A DNA stretch of 64,000 nt from an uncultured Lachnospiraceae bacterium (GCA_944384025.1 CALWRS010000005.1:1-64000); one strand, 5' to 3'. Positions 37,084 to 45,640 are shown, counted from the stretch's first letter. Numbers and translations are program-made. Notes: generated by a model not told the origin, from the sequence alone.

Positions 37084-37100
37084 AATCCGATACGCGGATT
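37084..37100 (+). other. Small stem-loop between kinase and GerMN genes
   Basis: AATCCG pairs with CGGATT around a five-base loop. There is no T-run, so it may be an RNA-processing or stability element rather than a terminator. Confidence 0.35.
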
Positions 37101-37118
37101 GGAAAGGGAGACGAAACG

Positions 37119-38033
37119 ATGAAGCTTCCCGTTATAAAAAATCGACTTTTCGCTTTGCTGCTTGTTTTTGCATTGCTTTTTAGCGGCTGCAGCAAGCAGA
37201 CGCAAAAGACGAGTGGGGACTGCTATATTTATTTGCTGAACGCGCAAAAAACCTCGTTGTACCCTTTGGCGTACAACTACCGCTACGAAAGCACGGACGA
37301 GCGCATTAACGAACTGTTTACGATGCTGATGCAGTCGGGCGAGGCTGGAGAATACGCAGCCTCGTTTTCCTCCAGCGTAAATCTTGTCAACTGGTCGCTT
37401 TCGGAGAGCGGCGTCTTAACGTGCGTATTTAGTTCTTCTTACTACGATATGTCCACGTCCGAAGAAGTACTGATGCGTGCGGCAATTGTCAAGACGCTAA
37501 CGCAGCTGGAGGCAGTGACCGCTCTTGAATTTTACGTTATGGAAGAACCTTTGACGTTAAACCGCACGGTAATTGGCACAATGACGGCGGAACAGTTTTT
37601 GGAAGATGTGGGCGTCTCGGTCAGCACTATCAAATGTACGCTCTACTTCGCAAATAAAAGGAAAACAAAGCTCGTTCCTGTTATGGTCGAAGTAGAAGGG
37701 GACAATTACTACACTTCGGAGCAGCTGATTTTGGCAACGTTAATCGAAGGGCCGAAGACGGATGAATACTGCGCGACGATTCCGGCGGGTACAAAGATTA
37801 ACCAGATTGTTACGAAAGATTCTATCTGCTACGTAGATTTAAGCAGCGAATTTATGAATTATCAGGAGGGAATGCCTGCGGAGCTTACGATTTATAGTAT
37901 TGTAAATTCGTTAGCAGAGCTTACGAACGTCTCCAAGGTCGTATTCACGGTAGAAGGCAGCACGCGTAACCTTTATATCGATTTGGATTTGACGCAGATT
38001 TTTGAGCATTCTCTCGAATTAATACAAGAATAA
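37119..38033 (+). CDS. GerMN-domain lipoprotein
   Basis: This 304-residue protein is probably exported and lipid-anchored: the N-terminal hydrophobic stretch ends in LLFSGC, with Cys24 as the likely modified residue. The C-terminal ~110 residues fit a GerMN (sporulation and spore germination) domain, as in GerM and in LpqB of actinobacteria (TLIEGPKTDEYCATIPAGTKI, VCYVDLSSEF-like strand and NSLAELTNVSKVVFTVEG). LpqB works with the MtrAB two-component system, so its position right after a histidine kinase is suggestive. AAAGGGAGA precedes the ATG. Confidence 0.85.
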   Translation: MKLPVIKNRLFALLLVFALLFSGCSKQTQKTSGDCYIYLLNAQKTSLYPLAYNYRYESTDERINELFTMLMQSGEAGEYAASFSSSVNLVNWSLSESGVLTCVFSSSYYDMSTSEEVLMRAAIVKTLTQLEAVTALEFYVMEEPLTLNRTVIGTMTAEQFLEDVGVSVSTIKCTLYFANKRKTKLVPVMVEVEGDNYYTSEQLILATLIEGPKTDEYCATIPAGTKINQIVTKDSICYVDLSSEFMNYQEGMPAELTIYSIVNSLAELTNVSKVVFTVEGSTRNLYIDLDLTQIFEHSLELIQE

Positions 38034-38058
38034 TATGCATTTCTAGAAAGGAAGACCC

Positions 38059-40281
38059 ATGAAACGACCGCTTTTGTGGGTCGGCATTGCCTTTTTTTGC
38101 GGCACATTATGTGCGCTTTCGTTTTCTGTCCGGTACGGCCTTCGCTTGACCTTTGCCGGTGTTCTTTTTTCTTTCCTTTGGCCAAGAAAGGATGCTTTTC
38201 CCTTGGGCAGAGGTCTGCTTTTTTCTTTTTGTTTCCTTGCAGGAATTCTTTGCACAAATCAGTATCTGGAAAAAGAAGAAAACGCTGCCGCGTGGCTTCT
38301 AAGCCGGCAGCAGCTAACGGGCAGCGTCAGTTTTGTCGGGGAAGGGAGCTTTCGCCTGCGGATAAGAGCTCCGCAGGGAGGAAGCTTTTACTGCCAGGTT
38401 TTTTGGGACGGCGAAGCAAAGCCGGAGCCCGGGATGAAGCTTACGGTAAGGGGAGAAGTACAGGAACTTTCTGCAGCGACCAACCCCGGTCAATTTCACT
38501 GGAAGAGTTACGGCAGAAACCACGGAATTTTGGCGCAGTGCAATGCCGATTCCATTACAATTCATAAAAATCCGTCGCTTATGTTTGCATGGAGCAATCG
38601 TCTGGGACAATGGATTTGCATGCGCGCGGAAGAATTGTTCTCAAAAGATACCGCCGGGATTGTTGTTGCTATGCTTACCGGGAATAAGCAAGGGCTGCCG
38701 GAAGATTTTTACGAAGATCTTTGCGAGTTGGGCGGCTCGCACATTTTGGCGGTAAGCGGAACGCACGTTTCCATTTTGTCCGGAATTGTTCTTCTGCTTT
38801 TTTGCCGGCTGCTTGGGCGCAGGTACGCGTATGCCGTTGGATTCGTCCTTCTTTTTTTCTTTGGCTTCTTAACCGGTTTTCCCGTTTCGTGCGTTCGTGC
38901 GCTTGGCGCGTATATGCTTGCAGCCGCCGGAAGGCTGCTTGGAAGAAGAGCTGACCCGCTAACAAGTCTTTCCGTGATTTTAATCTTTTGCGTCTTGCTT
39001 CGGCCGGTACAGCTTTTGGATTTTGGAAGCCAGCTTTCTTTTGGCGCTGTCTTTGTGCTAACCGGTGTTTTGCCCTGTTTTCAAAAAAAGGAAGAAAAAA
39101 AGAAGCCGCGTTTTCTAAGGCGGCTTCTTAATGTCGCAAAATCGAGCTTTTTGCTGCAGCTTTGCCTGCTTCCGCTGCTTTTGTATCGCAATTATCGCTT
39201 TTCGCCCTACTGCGTTTTTGTAAACTGCGTGCTTTTGCTTGGCGCAACCGCGTTTTTTTTACTTTGCATCGCCCTGTTTGTCCTGTCTGTTTTTTTCCCG
39301 AATGCCGCCGCTTTTTTTGCCTTAACAGCGGAATTTCTCGTCCTTTTGGTTCGAATGCTTTGCCGCTTTTTGCTGCAATGTCCATTTTCCGTTGTTGTAA
39401 CCGGAAGACCGGAATTTTGGGGCGTTTTGCTGTTTTATCTATGTTTTGCGGCAATTGCTTTTCGATGCCGGAAATCGGCGCTTTCGCCTGCGCGCGTTGG
39501 CATTTTAGTTCTCTCGATTAGCCTTTTGTTTCACTGCCAAAGAGAAAAGGAGCTTGTTTTTTTGGATGTTGGGCAGGGAGACTGCGCGGTTATTTTGTAC
39601 GAGACGACGGCTTGCGTTATCGACTGCGGCAGCAGCTCCAAAAAAGACGTCGGAACCGATATTTTGCTGCAGTTTCTTCGCCGCTATGGCCACGCGGAGA
39701 TCGATTTTGCGGTTTTATCGCACCTGGATACGGACCACACGAGCGGTCTGGCGCAGATTTTGCAGGAGGGGGTTTTCGTTCGAGAAGTTCTTTTGCTGGA
39801 TTATCAGGATGGGAGCGCAGAAAAATGGCTGGAAGAAAATGGCTATTCAGGCGTTTGGCAAGTACCAAAGGCCGGTGCGGCATACGCCGTGAAGGAATTG
39901 GCTTTTTACGTCGTCTTTCCGTACGAACAGCCGGAAACTACGCAAAACGAAGCTTCGCTTACCGTTTTGCTGCAGGCGGGCAAGTCGCGCGTACTTTTTC
40001 CGGGCGATTTAAACGCACAGGTGCTTTTAGAAGTTGCTAAAGAGACAGGGCCGATTGATTTACTGAAAGTTCCGCACCATGGCTCGCGATTTTCTGCCGA
40101 TGAAGAAGCGATTTCGCTATTACGGCCGGCATCGGCGGTCATATCGTGCGGCAAAGACAATCGGTACGGCCATCCGCATGCGGAAACACTCGCAGTCTAC
40201 GAGAAGCTTGGCGTTTCGATATATCGAACCGATACCGGGGGATGCTATTTTTACCCGCTAAAAGAGGAAGGCGATCGGTAG
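38059..40281 (+). CDS. comEC: ComEC/Rec2 DNA uptake channel
   Basis: ComEC forms the membrane channel for single-stranded DNA during transformation. The 740-residue protein has N-terminal helices and an OB-like external domain (about residues 75-165), the competence domain with many helices (AVSGTHVSILSGIVLL at about 231), and a C-terminal metallo-beta-lactamase domain (VFLDVGQGDCAVI at about 503, LSHLDTDHTSG at about 553, VPHHGSRFSADEEA at about 673). All parts are present, so it looks intact. AAAGGAAGA precedes the ATG. Confidence 0.96.
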   Translation: MKRPLLWVGIAFFCGTLCALSFSVRYGLRLTFAGVLFSFLWPRKDAFPLGRGLLFSFCFLAGILCTNQYLEKEENAAAWLLSRQQLTGSVSFVGEGSFRLRIRAPQGGSFYCQVFWDGEAKPEPGMKLTVRGEVQELSAATNPGQFHWKSYGRNHGILAQCNADSITIHKNPSLMFAWSNRLGQWICMRAEELFSKDTAGIVVAMLTGNKQGLPEDFYEDLCELGGSHILAVSGTHVSILSGIVLLLFCRLLGRRYAYAVGFVLLFFFGFLTGFPVSCVRALGAYMLAAAGRLLGRRADPLTSLSVILIFCVLLRPVQLLDFGSQLSFGAVFVLTGVLPCFQKKEEKKKPRFLRRLLNVAKSSFLLQLCLLPLLLYRNYRFSPYCVFVNCVLLLGATAFFLLCIALFVLSVFFPNAAAFFALTAEFLVLLVRMLCRFLLQCPFSVVVTGRPEFWGVLLFYLCFAAIAFRCRKSALSPARVGILVLSISLLFHCQREKELVFLDVGQGDCAVILYETTACVIDCGSSSKKDVGTDILLQFLRRYGHAEIDFAVLSHLDTDHTSGLAQILQEGVFVREVLLLDYQDGSAEKWLEENGYSGVWQVPKAGAAYAVKELAFYVVFPYEQPETTQNEASLTVLLQAGKSRVLFPGDLNAQVLLEVAKETGPIDLLKVPHHGSRFSADEEAISLLRPASAVISCGKDNRYGHPHAETLAVYEKLGVSIYRTDTGGCYFYPLKEEGDR

Positions 40282-40299
40282 TTTTGGTGGATTGCAGGT

Positions 40300-40328
40300 T
40301 TGACAAAAGAAAGGGGGTAGAGTATAAT
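40300..40328 (+). promoter_or_regulatory. Near-consensus SigA promoter of pssA
   Basis: TTGACA (40300-40305) and TATAAT (40323-40328) are both perfect and 17 bp apart, with the start about 45 bases before pssA. Confidence 0.92.
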
Positions 40329-40336
40329 TTTGTTGT

Positions 40337-40353
40337 CGCCGGACAATCCGGCG
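40337..40353 (+). other. Hairpin in the pssA leader
   Basis: CGCCGGA pairs with TCCGGCG around a CAA loop directly after the predicted transcription start. It may protect the 5' end of the mRNA; no terminator T-run follows. Confidence 0.55.
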
Positions 40354-40379
40354 CTAGGATGAGGGGTGCAAAGGATACG

Positions 40380-41018
40380 ATGAAAGAGAAACGTTTTGTA
40401 GGCTTTTATAATAAATCGGTAATTTTAACTTATCTTAGCTTAGCTTCGGCGTTTGCATGTATGTTTATGGCTTTGCAGCAGGAGTTTCGCGCGGCGGTTT
40501 TCTTTTTGCTGCTTTCTGGCTTTTGCGACATGTTTGACGGGGCGGTTGCCCGAAAATTAGTGAGAACGGATATGGAAAAGGGGTTCGGAATACAGATTGA
40601 TTCCTTGTGCGATTTGGTATCGTTTGGTGTAGCCCCTGCGATTATTACTGTTTCGCTCTACAACGGAAGCCGTTTGCAAATTCTTGGCTATGTGGCCGGA
40701 TTTTTGCTGACGCTTGGCGGCGTAATCCGTTTGGCTTATTTTAACGTAACGGAGCAGAACCGGCAAAGCCAGACAAACGAACGGCGCAAAGCCTACCAAG
40801 GACTTCCGATCACCAATTCCGCTCTTGCCGTACCGTTTGCTTATGTGATTGGCAAGCTTTTGCCAGAACAAGTCACGCCGTTTTTTTTCAGCGGATTTAT
40901 GGTATTTGTCGCCTTTTTGTTTGTCTTTAATTTCCCTGTTCCAAAGCTGCACGGAAAGGCAAACATTCCCATCATTATCGGAGCCTTTTTGCTTTTGCTT
41001 GGTGTGCTATTTCTTTAA
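40380..41018 (+). CDS. pssA: CDP-diacylglycerol-serine O-phosphatidyltransferase
   Basis: PssA makes phosphatidylserine from CDP-diacylglycerol and serine in the membrane. The 212-residue protein has the CDP-alcohol phosphatidyltransferase motif: DMFDGAVARK (about residues 46-55) continuing to GIQIDSLCDLVSFG, which gives the D-G-x2-A-R-x8-G-x3-D-x3-D pattern. Six to seven membrane helices follow. ATG 40380 is chosen because AAAGGA is at the right distance; an in-frame ATG lies at 40359. psd follows after 22 bases. Confidence 0.93.
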   Translation: MKEKRFVGFYNKSVILTYLSLASAFACMFMALQQEFRAAVFFLLLSGFCDMFDGAVARKLVRTDMEKGFGIQIDSLCDLVSFGVAPAIITVSLYNGSRLQILGYVAGFLLTLGGVIRLAYFNVTEQNRQSQTNERRKAYQGLPITNSALAVPFAYVIGKLLPEQVTPFFFSGFMVFVAFLFVFNFPVPKLHGKANIPIIIGAFLLLLGVLFL

Positions 41019-41040
41019 ACAGGGGAAATAAGGGGGAAAC

Positions 41041-41922
41041 ATGACGACAAAATATTATCTTGATCGAAGCGGGAAAAAGATTCCTATTCCGGTTTCTAAT
41101 AATCGTCTGCTAGAGCAGTTGTTTTCCTGCGCGTGGGGCAGGTGCATACTTCGCATCGCTTCCTCGCGGGCCGTTTCCTGCTTGCAGCGCATCGGGCTAA
41201 ATACGCACGTCTCCGCCTTGTTTATTTCCGGCTTTGTTCGAAAAAATCGCATCCCTCTTAGAGAATATGAGCGAAAGAGGTATCGCTCCTTTCACGAGTT
41301 TTTTATGCGGCAAATTCGCCCTAAGGCGCGTCCGCTTTGCCTTGGAGAAGACATCCTTATGTCGCCTTGCGACTGTAAGGCAAGCGTTTACGCGATTGAC
41401 CGTGACGCTGCATTTTTTGTAAAAGGCGTTTCGTATACGGTTTCGGAAATCTTAAAAGATGAGCGCCTTGCCTTAGAATACTTGGGCGGCTGGTTCTTTT
41501 TGCTTCGTCTATGCGTGGAAGATTATCACCACTACGCATATCCGGTTTCCGGGGAAAAGTCAAAAGACGTGTGCATAGAAGGCAAACTTTACACGGTTCA
41601 CCCGCTGATTCACAAATACGAAAAAGTGTATCGGGAAAACACGCGCCGGTATTGTACCATTACCACCGAAAAAAACACGAAGGTGTTGATGATGGAAGTG
41701 GGAGCTTTGGGCGTTGGGAAGATTGTAAACGATTGCCCTGCGAGTGCAAGCGTGTGTCAGGGAGAGGAAAAAGGACATTTTGAGTTCGGAGGAAGCACGA
41801 TACTTTTGCTTGTCCCGCCGCATGCTTATGTGCCATGCAAGGAATTGCTTGCGCATACGGAGGTGGGCTTTGAGACTATAGTAAAGCTTGGGGAGAGCAT
41901 TGCGTATGAAGAACATACGTGA
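41041..41922 (+). CDS. psd: Phosphatidylserine decarboxylase proenzyme
   Basis: Psd converts phosphatidylserine to phosphatidylethanolamine. The 293-residue precursor shows the FHEFFMRQIRP block (about residue 82), the EDYHHYAYPVSG region with the conserved His (about 160-171) and the self-cleavage site EFGGSTILLLVPP (about 251), where the Ser becomes the pyruvoyl group. The usual LGST is here GGST. The gene follows pssA and its end overlaps holA by 17 bases. Together they make the zwitterionic lipid PE. Confidence 0.95.
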   Translation: MTTKYYLDRSGKKIPIPVSNNRLLEQLFSCAWGRCILRIASSRAVSCLQRIGLNTHVSALFISGFVRKNRIPLREYERKRYRSFHEFFMRQIRPKARPLCLGEDILMSPCDCKASVYAIDRDAAFFVKGVSYTVSEILKDERLALEYLGGWFFLLRLCVEDYHHYAYPVSGEKSKDVCIEGKLYTVHPLIHKYEKVYRENTRRYCTITTEKNTKVLMMEVGALGVGKIVNDCPASASVCQGEEKGHFEFGGSTILLLVPPHAYVPCKELLAHTEVGFETIVKLGESIAYEEHT

Positions 41923-42880
41923 ACATATTAAATCCGAACAGTTTGCCTCGTATTATCTTTTGTACGGGCGGGATGGATATTTAAAAAATCTCTACCGCGA
42001 CAAGCTGGTTAATGCTTTGTGCGGCGGAAGAGAATCGATGAATTTTTCCCGTTACGAAGGAGAAGCGACGGACGTACAAGAAGTTGCGGAACTAGCAAAG
42101 ACGCCGCCGTTTTTAGAAGAGAGGCGTGTGCTTTTGTTAGAAAATACCGGATTGTTTCGGAACGCAAACCAACTTACTGAAATGCTTTCGCAGCGAGCGG
42201 AGAGTTCTTTTTTGATTTTTGTAGAAGACACGGTAGACAAAAGGAACGCGCTTTTTCGCCTCGTTAAGGAGCAGGGCTACGTTACCGAGCTAAACGGTTT
42301 AGAAGAGCGGGAGCTGAAGCTGTTTGTTGCCGGAAGGCTTAAACAGGCCGGTCTTTTGGTAACGGAATCGACGGTTTTATATTTTCTTGATATGTGCGGC
42401 TCGGATCTGCTGACGCTTTCGAACGAATTGGAAAAGCTATCCGCATATTGTATGGGAAATGAGCAGGTAAGAAAAGAGGACATTGACGAAATATGCGTTC
42501 CGGCAACGGAAGGCAGAATCTTTTGGATGCTAGACGCTATGTTTGAGAAGAATTCAGCCAAGGTGTGGAAACTGTATGCCGACTTGCTTGCGCTTCATGA
42601 AAAGCCGATGCACATTTTGTATTTGCTAAATAAAAGTTTTTTGCAGTTTTCTCAAGTGACGGCGCTTTTGGAATCCGGCGTAAGCGCACAAGACGCTGCA
42701 AAGCTGCTTTCGGTAGCTCCGTTTGTAGTGACCAAATACCAGCGCCTCCAAAAAGGCTTTTCCGGCAGCAGAGCAGAGCAGGCGCTTTTATACGGGACGA
42801 TGCTCGAACAAAAAGTGAAAACCGGCGACTTGGAAGAGTCGGCAGCAGTAGAATTGTTTTTAACGCGTTACAGCGAATAA
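41906..42880 (+). CDS. holA: DNA polymerase III delta subunit
   Basis: HolA is the clamp-loader subunit that opens the sliding clamp. The 324-residue protein has the expected N-terminal SYYLLYGRDGYLKNLYRD, the central TPPFLEERRVLLLEN (about residues 66-80) and the GSDLLTLSNELEKLSAY segment (about 165-181). ATG 41906 is preceded by GGGGAG. Its place between comEC and rpsT matches the Bacillus subtilis order (comEC-holA-rpsT), here broken by inserted genes. Confidence 0.93.
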   Translation: MKNIREHIKSEQFASYYLLYGRDGYLKNLYRDKLVNALCGGRESMNFSRYEGEATDVQEVAELAKTPPFLEERRVLLLENTGLFRNANQLTEMLSQRAESSFLIFVEDTVDKRNALFRLVKEQGYVTELNGLEERELKLFVAGRLKQAGLLVTESTVLYFLDMCGSDLLTLSNELEKLSAYCMGNEQVRKEDIDEICVPATEGRIFWMLDAMFEKNSAKVWKLYADLLALHEKPMHILYLLNKSFLQFSQVTALLESGVSAQDAAKLLSVAPFVVTKYQRLQKGFSGSRAEQALLYGTMLEQKVKTGDLEESAAVELFLTRYSE

Positions 42881-42899
42881 ATAAGAAATGGAGAGTGTG

Positions 42900-43521
42900 T
42901 TATGTTGAATACGGAAATTCCAGAAGCTTCTGGAAGATTCGTTTTCTTTTACCGGATTTTCCTTGGATATGACTTATTTTGAAGCGGCCGGGAAATCCTA
43001 TGTGATATGGGCGCAGCACAACGAAATTAAAATTTCCTGCCTGTACATTGGCGAAGTGAAAAAGGAGGAGCCTTGGAAGTTGATTTCTCTTCCGATGCTT
43101 TTGACAAAGCCGGAGTACGACTGGGAAAAAGTGCGCTACGCCGTAAATGAAGGGCCGGCAGTTTTGCAGCGCGACGGACGGATTTTTGTTTGCTTTTCCG
43201 CATCGGGAACGGGGCCGGAGTATTGCGTCGGACTTTTGGAAGCAAAGGCAGGAAGCGACTTGCTTACGCCGCAGGCGTGGAAAAAAATACGAAACACCGC
43301 GTCTTACATCGGCAGATTTAACGGATGAGTATGGGCCGGGACATAATTCCTTTACAAAGGACGAGTTTGGAAACGACGTGTTTGTTTATCATGCCCGCAG
43401 CAAAGCCTGGTTGGAAGGGCGGTGCGGCTATTCCATGAACGACCCGCTCTATGCCCCGTGCCGTCATGCAAGACTTCACGCTGTTCGATGGGACGATGCC
43501 GGACTGCCTGTACTAAACTGA
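42900..43521 (+). pseudogene. Decayed GH43-like glycosidase remnant
   Basis: Two reading frames together give the C-terminal half of a glycoside hydrolase family 43 enzyme (arabinosidase/xylosidase group). The first frame (from about 42909, best from 42963) reads SLDMTYFEAAGKSYVIWAQ and VNEGPAVLQRDGRIFVCFSA. The second carries DEYGPGHNSFTKDEFG, VYHARSKAW and CRHARLHAVRWDDAGLP. The shift fits one extra A in a run of seven A at about 43281-43287, since AWKK would then continue YETPRLTSADL. The N-terminal catalytic half is missing, so a sequencing error alone does not explain it. A short ATG frame with GGAGAG at 42902 may be the old gene start. Confidence 0.75.
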
Positions 43522-43543
43522 ATACACAAAGGAAAAAAAGGGA

Positions 43544-43572
43544 TTGCTTTTTTTGCCCGGTTAGGATATAAT
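43544..43572 (+). promoter_or_regulatory. Promoter of tRNA-Ser
   Basis: TTGCTT (43544-43549) and TATAAT (43567-43572) are 17 bp apart, placing the start a few bases before the tRNA. Confidence 0.75.
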
Positions 43573-43586
43573 GGCAACGTTGTCAT

Positions 43587-43675
43587 GGAGGAATACCCAA
43601 GTGGCTGAAGGGTCTGGCTTCGAACACCAGTAGGTCGGTAACACCGGCGCAAGGGTTCAAATCCCTTTTCCTCCG
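43587..43675 (+). tRNA. tRNA-Ser(CGA)
   Basis: A full 89-base cloverleaf is visible. The acceptor stem is GGAGGAA/TTCCTCC with discriminator G. The D arm is CCCAAGTGGCTGAAGGG. The anticodon arm is CTGGC-TTCGAAC-ACCAG with anticodon CGA, reading UCG, and a C-A mismatch at the top pair (31-39). A long variable arm typical of tRNA-Ser and a T arm AAGGG-TTCAAAT-CCCTT follow. CCA is not encoded. A promoter precedes and a terminator follows, so it is a single tRNA unit. Confidence 0.95.
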
Positions 43676-43691
43676 GAACATAAAGCTACGC

Positions 43692-43717
43692 AAAAAGCCC
43701 GGTTTCCGGGCTTTTTT
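43692..43717 (+). terminator. Terminator after tRNA-Ser
   Basis: GCCCGG and CCGGGC form a stem around a TTT loop, preceded by five A and followed by six T. Confidence 0.9.
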
Positions 43718-43740
43718 GCTACCCGAAAGGGGGAACCTAC

Positions 43741-45171
43741 TTGAAAAAAACGTACACTACCCGAATGCCCGATCAAATTGGCGCTTTTTTGTCGGCAAGC
43801 GAAATTATCTCTTCGCTTGGCCTTAATATAACGCGCGTCAGTTATAATAAAGCGATTGACTTAAATACGCTTTTTCTGGAAGTAGAAGGCGAAGAAGATG
43901 CCATCGAGCAGGCGACAAAGCTGCTTACCGAAAAGGGCTATATTTTAGATATGGCAGAAATTGGAAATGTTATTTTGGTAGAGTTTCTTCTGCCTGATGT
44001 GCCGGGAGCCGTGCTACCGGTGCTGCGGCTGATTCACAGCTATCGTTTTAACATTTCTTACATGAGTTCGCAGGCAGACGGGAGCGGCGAGCAGCATTTT
44101 CGTATGGGACTGTTTGTGGAAAACAACGCAAAAGTCTCCGAATTTTTACAAAAGGCGACGATTCTTTGCAAAGTGCAAGTGCTTGAATATACGCAGGGCG
44201 AGAGGCTTTTGGACAATACGGTGTTTTATGTTTCGTTTGCAAACCGCATTGCGCAGCTGCGTAGTCTAAACCAGCAGCAGAAAGCGGATTTGATTGTGCA
44301 TTCAAACCAGATTATGGAAAATTTGCGAGATCGGCCCAAGGCGCAGTTTAAAACGTTTGAATATTTGCGCCGTTTTGCCGAACAGCTTTCGCTTTATCAC
44401 GGCGAAGATTTTCAGCCGCGAACGACCCGTTACGTGCTGCCGGACGGCGCTACAGCTTTTTTGCTTGAGCCGCCTTGCGGGAGCAACGTGTGCGTCCTGC
44501 AAAAAAACGAAATGCTTGTTGTTGTGGACGGCGGGCTGTACAGCTATCAGGCGGAAACTTTAGCCGCGCTGCAAAAGGAATATCCGGATTTTCTTAAGCG
44601 GGAACGGGGCTTGCTTTTGACGCATGCAGATGTGGATCATTGCGCATTGAACGATTTTTTTAAAACTATTTACGTAAGCCGCGAAAGTGCGCAAAATTTT
44701 CAAAGCGAGCTGCGGGGCGAAGAGAGTTTGAGAGAAAAAAATCCGGTACACGCGCCATACGCGCGTATAAGCAAAGTGCTCTCGGGCTATCATCCGCCGC
44801 AGGACTGCAATCTTTTCGTTATCGGAGAACGTAAGACAGACGACGAAGAGCTGCTTTCTTTTTTGGGTGACTTAAAGCTTGGCGGATTTGTGTTTGAAGT
44901 CTACGAAGGAGCCGGAGGGCATGTGCCGGGAGAACTTGTCTTTGTAGAGCGGATGTGCCGAGTTTTATTTACGGGGGATATTTTTGTCAACGTTAAAGAC
45001 CAAATTCCTACGCAGCAAAAATTTAATAAGCTGGCGCCGTATTTGATGATTTCTGTGGATACGAATCCGGAACTTGCGAGAAAAGAAAGAGAAGCGATTT
45101 TTTCTCTTTTGGAGCCGGGAGAGTGGCTGCTTTTTGGCGGTCACGGAGCAGGGAAGAGAATTACGGTATGA
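43741..45171 (+). CDS. ACT-domain metallo-beta-lactamase fold protein
   Basis: This 476-residue protein has two parts. Residues 1-150 look like one or two ACT-like regulatory domains (PDQIGAFLSASEIISSLGLNI and DVPGAVLPVLRLIHSYRFNIS). After a linker, residues about 240-476 form a metallo-beta-lactamase fold with the metal motif LTHADVDHC (about 298) and later AGGHVPGELVF and FTGDIFV. ACT domains usually bind amino acids, so ligand-controlled hydrolysis is possible, but the reaction is unknown. The start is TTG 43741, after AAAGGGGG. It ends at a bidirectional terminator. Confidence 0.8.
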   Translation: MKKTYTTRMPDQIGAFLSASEIISSLGLNITRVSYNKAIDLNTLFLEVEGEEDAIEQATKLLTEKGYILDMAEIGNVILVEFLLPDVPGAVLPVLRLIHSYRFNISYMSSQADGSGEQHFRMGLFVENNAKVSEFLQKATILCKVQVLEYTQGERLLDNTVFYVSFANRIAQLRSLNQQQKADLIVHSNQIMENLRDRPKAQFKTFEYLRRFAEQLSLYHGEDFQPRTTRYVLPDGATAFLLEPPCGSNVCVLQKNEMLVVVDGGLYSYQAETLAALQKEYPDFLKRERGLLLTHADVDHCALNDFFKTIYVSRESAQNFQSELRGEESLREKNPVHAPYARISKVLSGYHPPQDCNLFVIGERKTDDEELLSFLGDLKLGGFVFEVYEGAGGHVPGELVFVERMCRVLFTGDIFVNVKDQIPTQQKFNKLAPYLMISVDTNPELARKEREAIFSLLEPGEWLLFGGHGAGKRITV

Positions 45172-45175
45172 GAAA

Positions 45176-45210
45176 AATAAAAGGCTGTGCCAAACGGCAC
45201 AGCCTTTTCG
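45176..45210. terminator. Bidirectional terminator MBL gene / rpsT
   Basis: AAGGCTGTGCC pairs with GGCACAGCCTT around AAAC, with A-rich and T-rich flanks. It serves two convergent genes. Confidence 0.92.
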
Positions 45211-45215
45211 TATGC

Positions 45216-45479
45216 TTAAGCAATTTTGTTTACTGCAATGGTCAGTTTGGAAACTTTTCTTGCAGCGTTGTTTTTGTGGATGATTCCCTTTGCAGCGGCT
45301 TTGTCGATTGCAACAACCGCATTCTTCAAACAGGAAGCAGCCAAAGTTTTGTCGCCGGCAGCCACGGCAGCATCAACTTTCTTTATCAACGTTTTCAGCT
45401 TAGACTTGATAATACGATTTCTTAACGTCTTTGTCTGAGTTACTAAAATTCTTTTCTTAGCGGACTTAATGTTTGCCAT
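45216..45479 (-). CDS. rpsT: 30S ribosomal protein S20
   Basis: S20 is a primary 16S rRNA-binding protein. The 87-residue basic protein begins MANIKSAKKRILVTQTKTLRN, with the typical two long helices and a C-terminal KGIIHKNNAARKVSKL block. GGAGGTG precedes the ATG at 45479. It has its own strong promoter and is transcribed away from gpr, as in Bacillus where rpsT also faces opposite to gpr. Confidence 0.98.
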   Translation of the reverse strand: MANIKSAKKRILVTQTKTLRNRIIKSKLKTLIKKVDAAVAAGDKTLAASCLKNAVVAIDKAAAKGIIHKNNAARKVSKLTIAVNKIA

Positions 45480-45572
45480 TTTCACACCTCCTGATCGCGT
45501 ACTGGTTTTTTATTTCGCATGAGCTGTGAACAAAGATCCGGACACGGACGTTCCTTGCACACATACGATGGT

Positions 45573-45601
45573 ATTTTAGTACAGCCTTTGGGAGATGTCA
45601 A
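45573..45601 (-). promoter_or_regulatory. SigA promoter of rpsT
   Basis: On the minus strand TTGACA (45596-45601) and TAAAAT (45573-45578) are 17 bp apart, leaving a leader of about 85 bases, long enough for S20 feedback control. Confidence 0.88.
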
Positions 45602-45640
45602 TTCTTTTTTTCGATTTTCTCGTTAATTTTCTCGTTTCAG

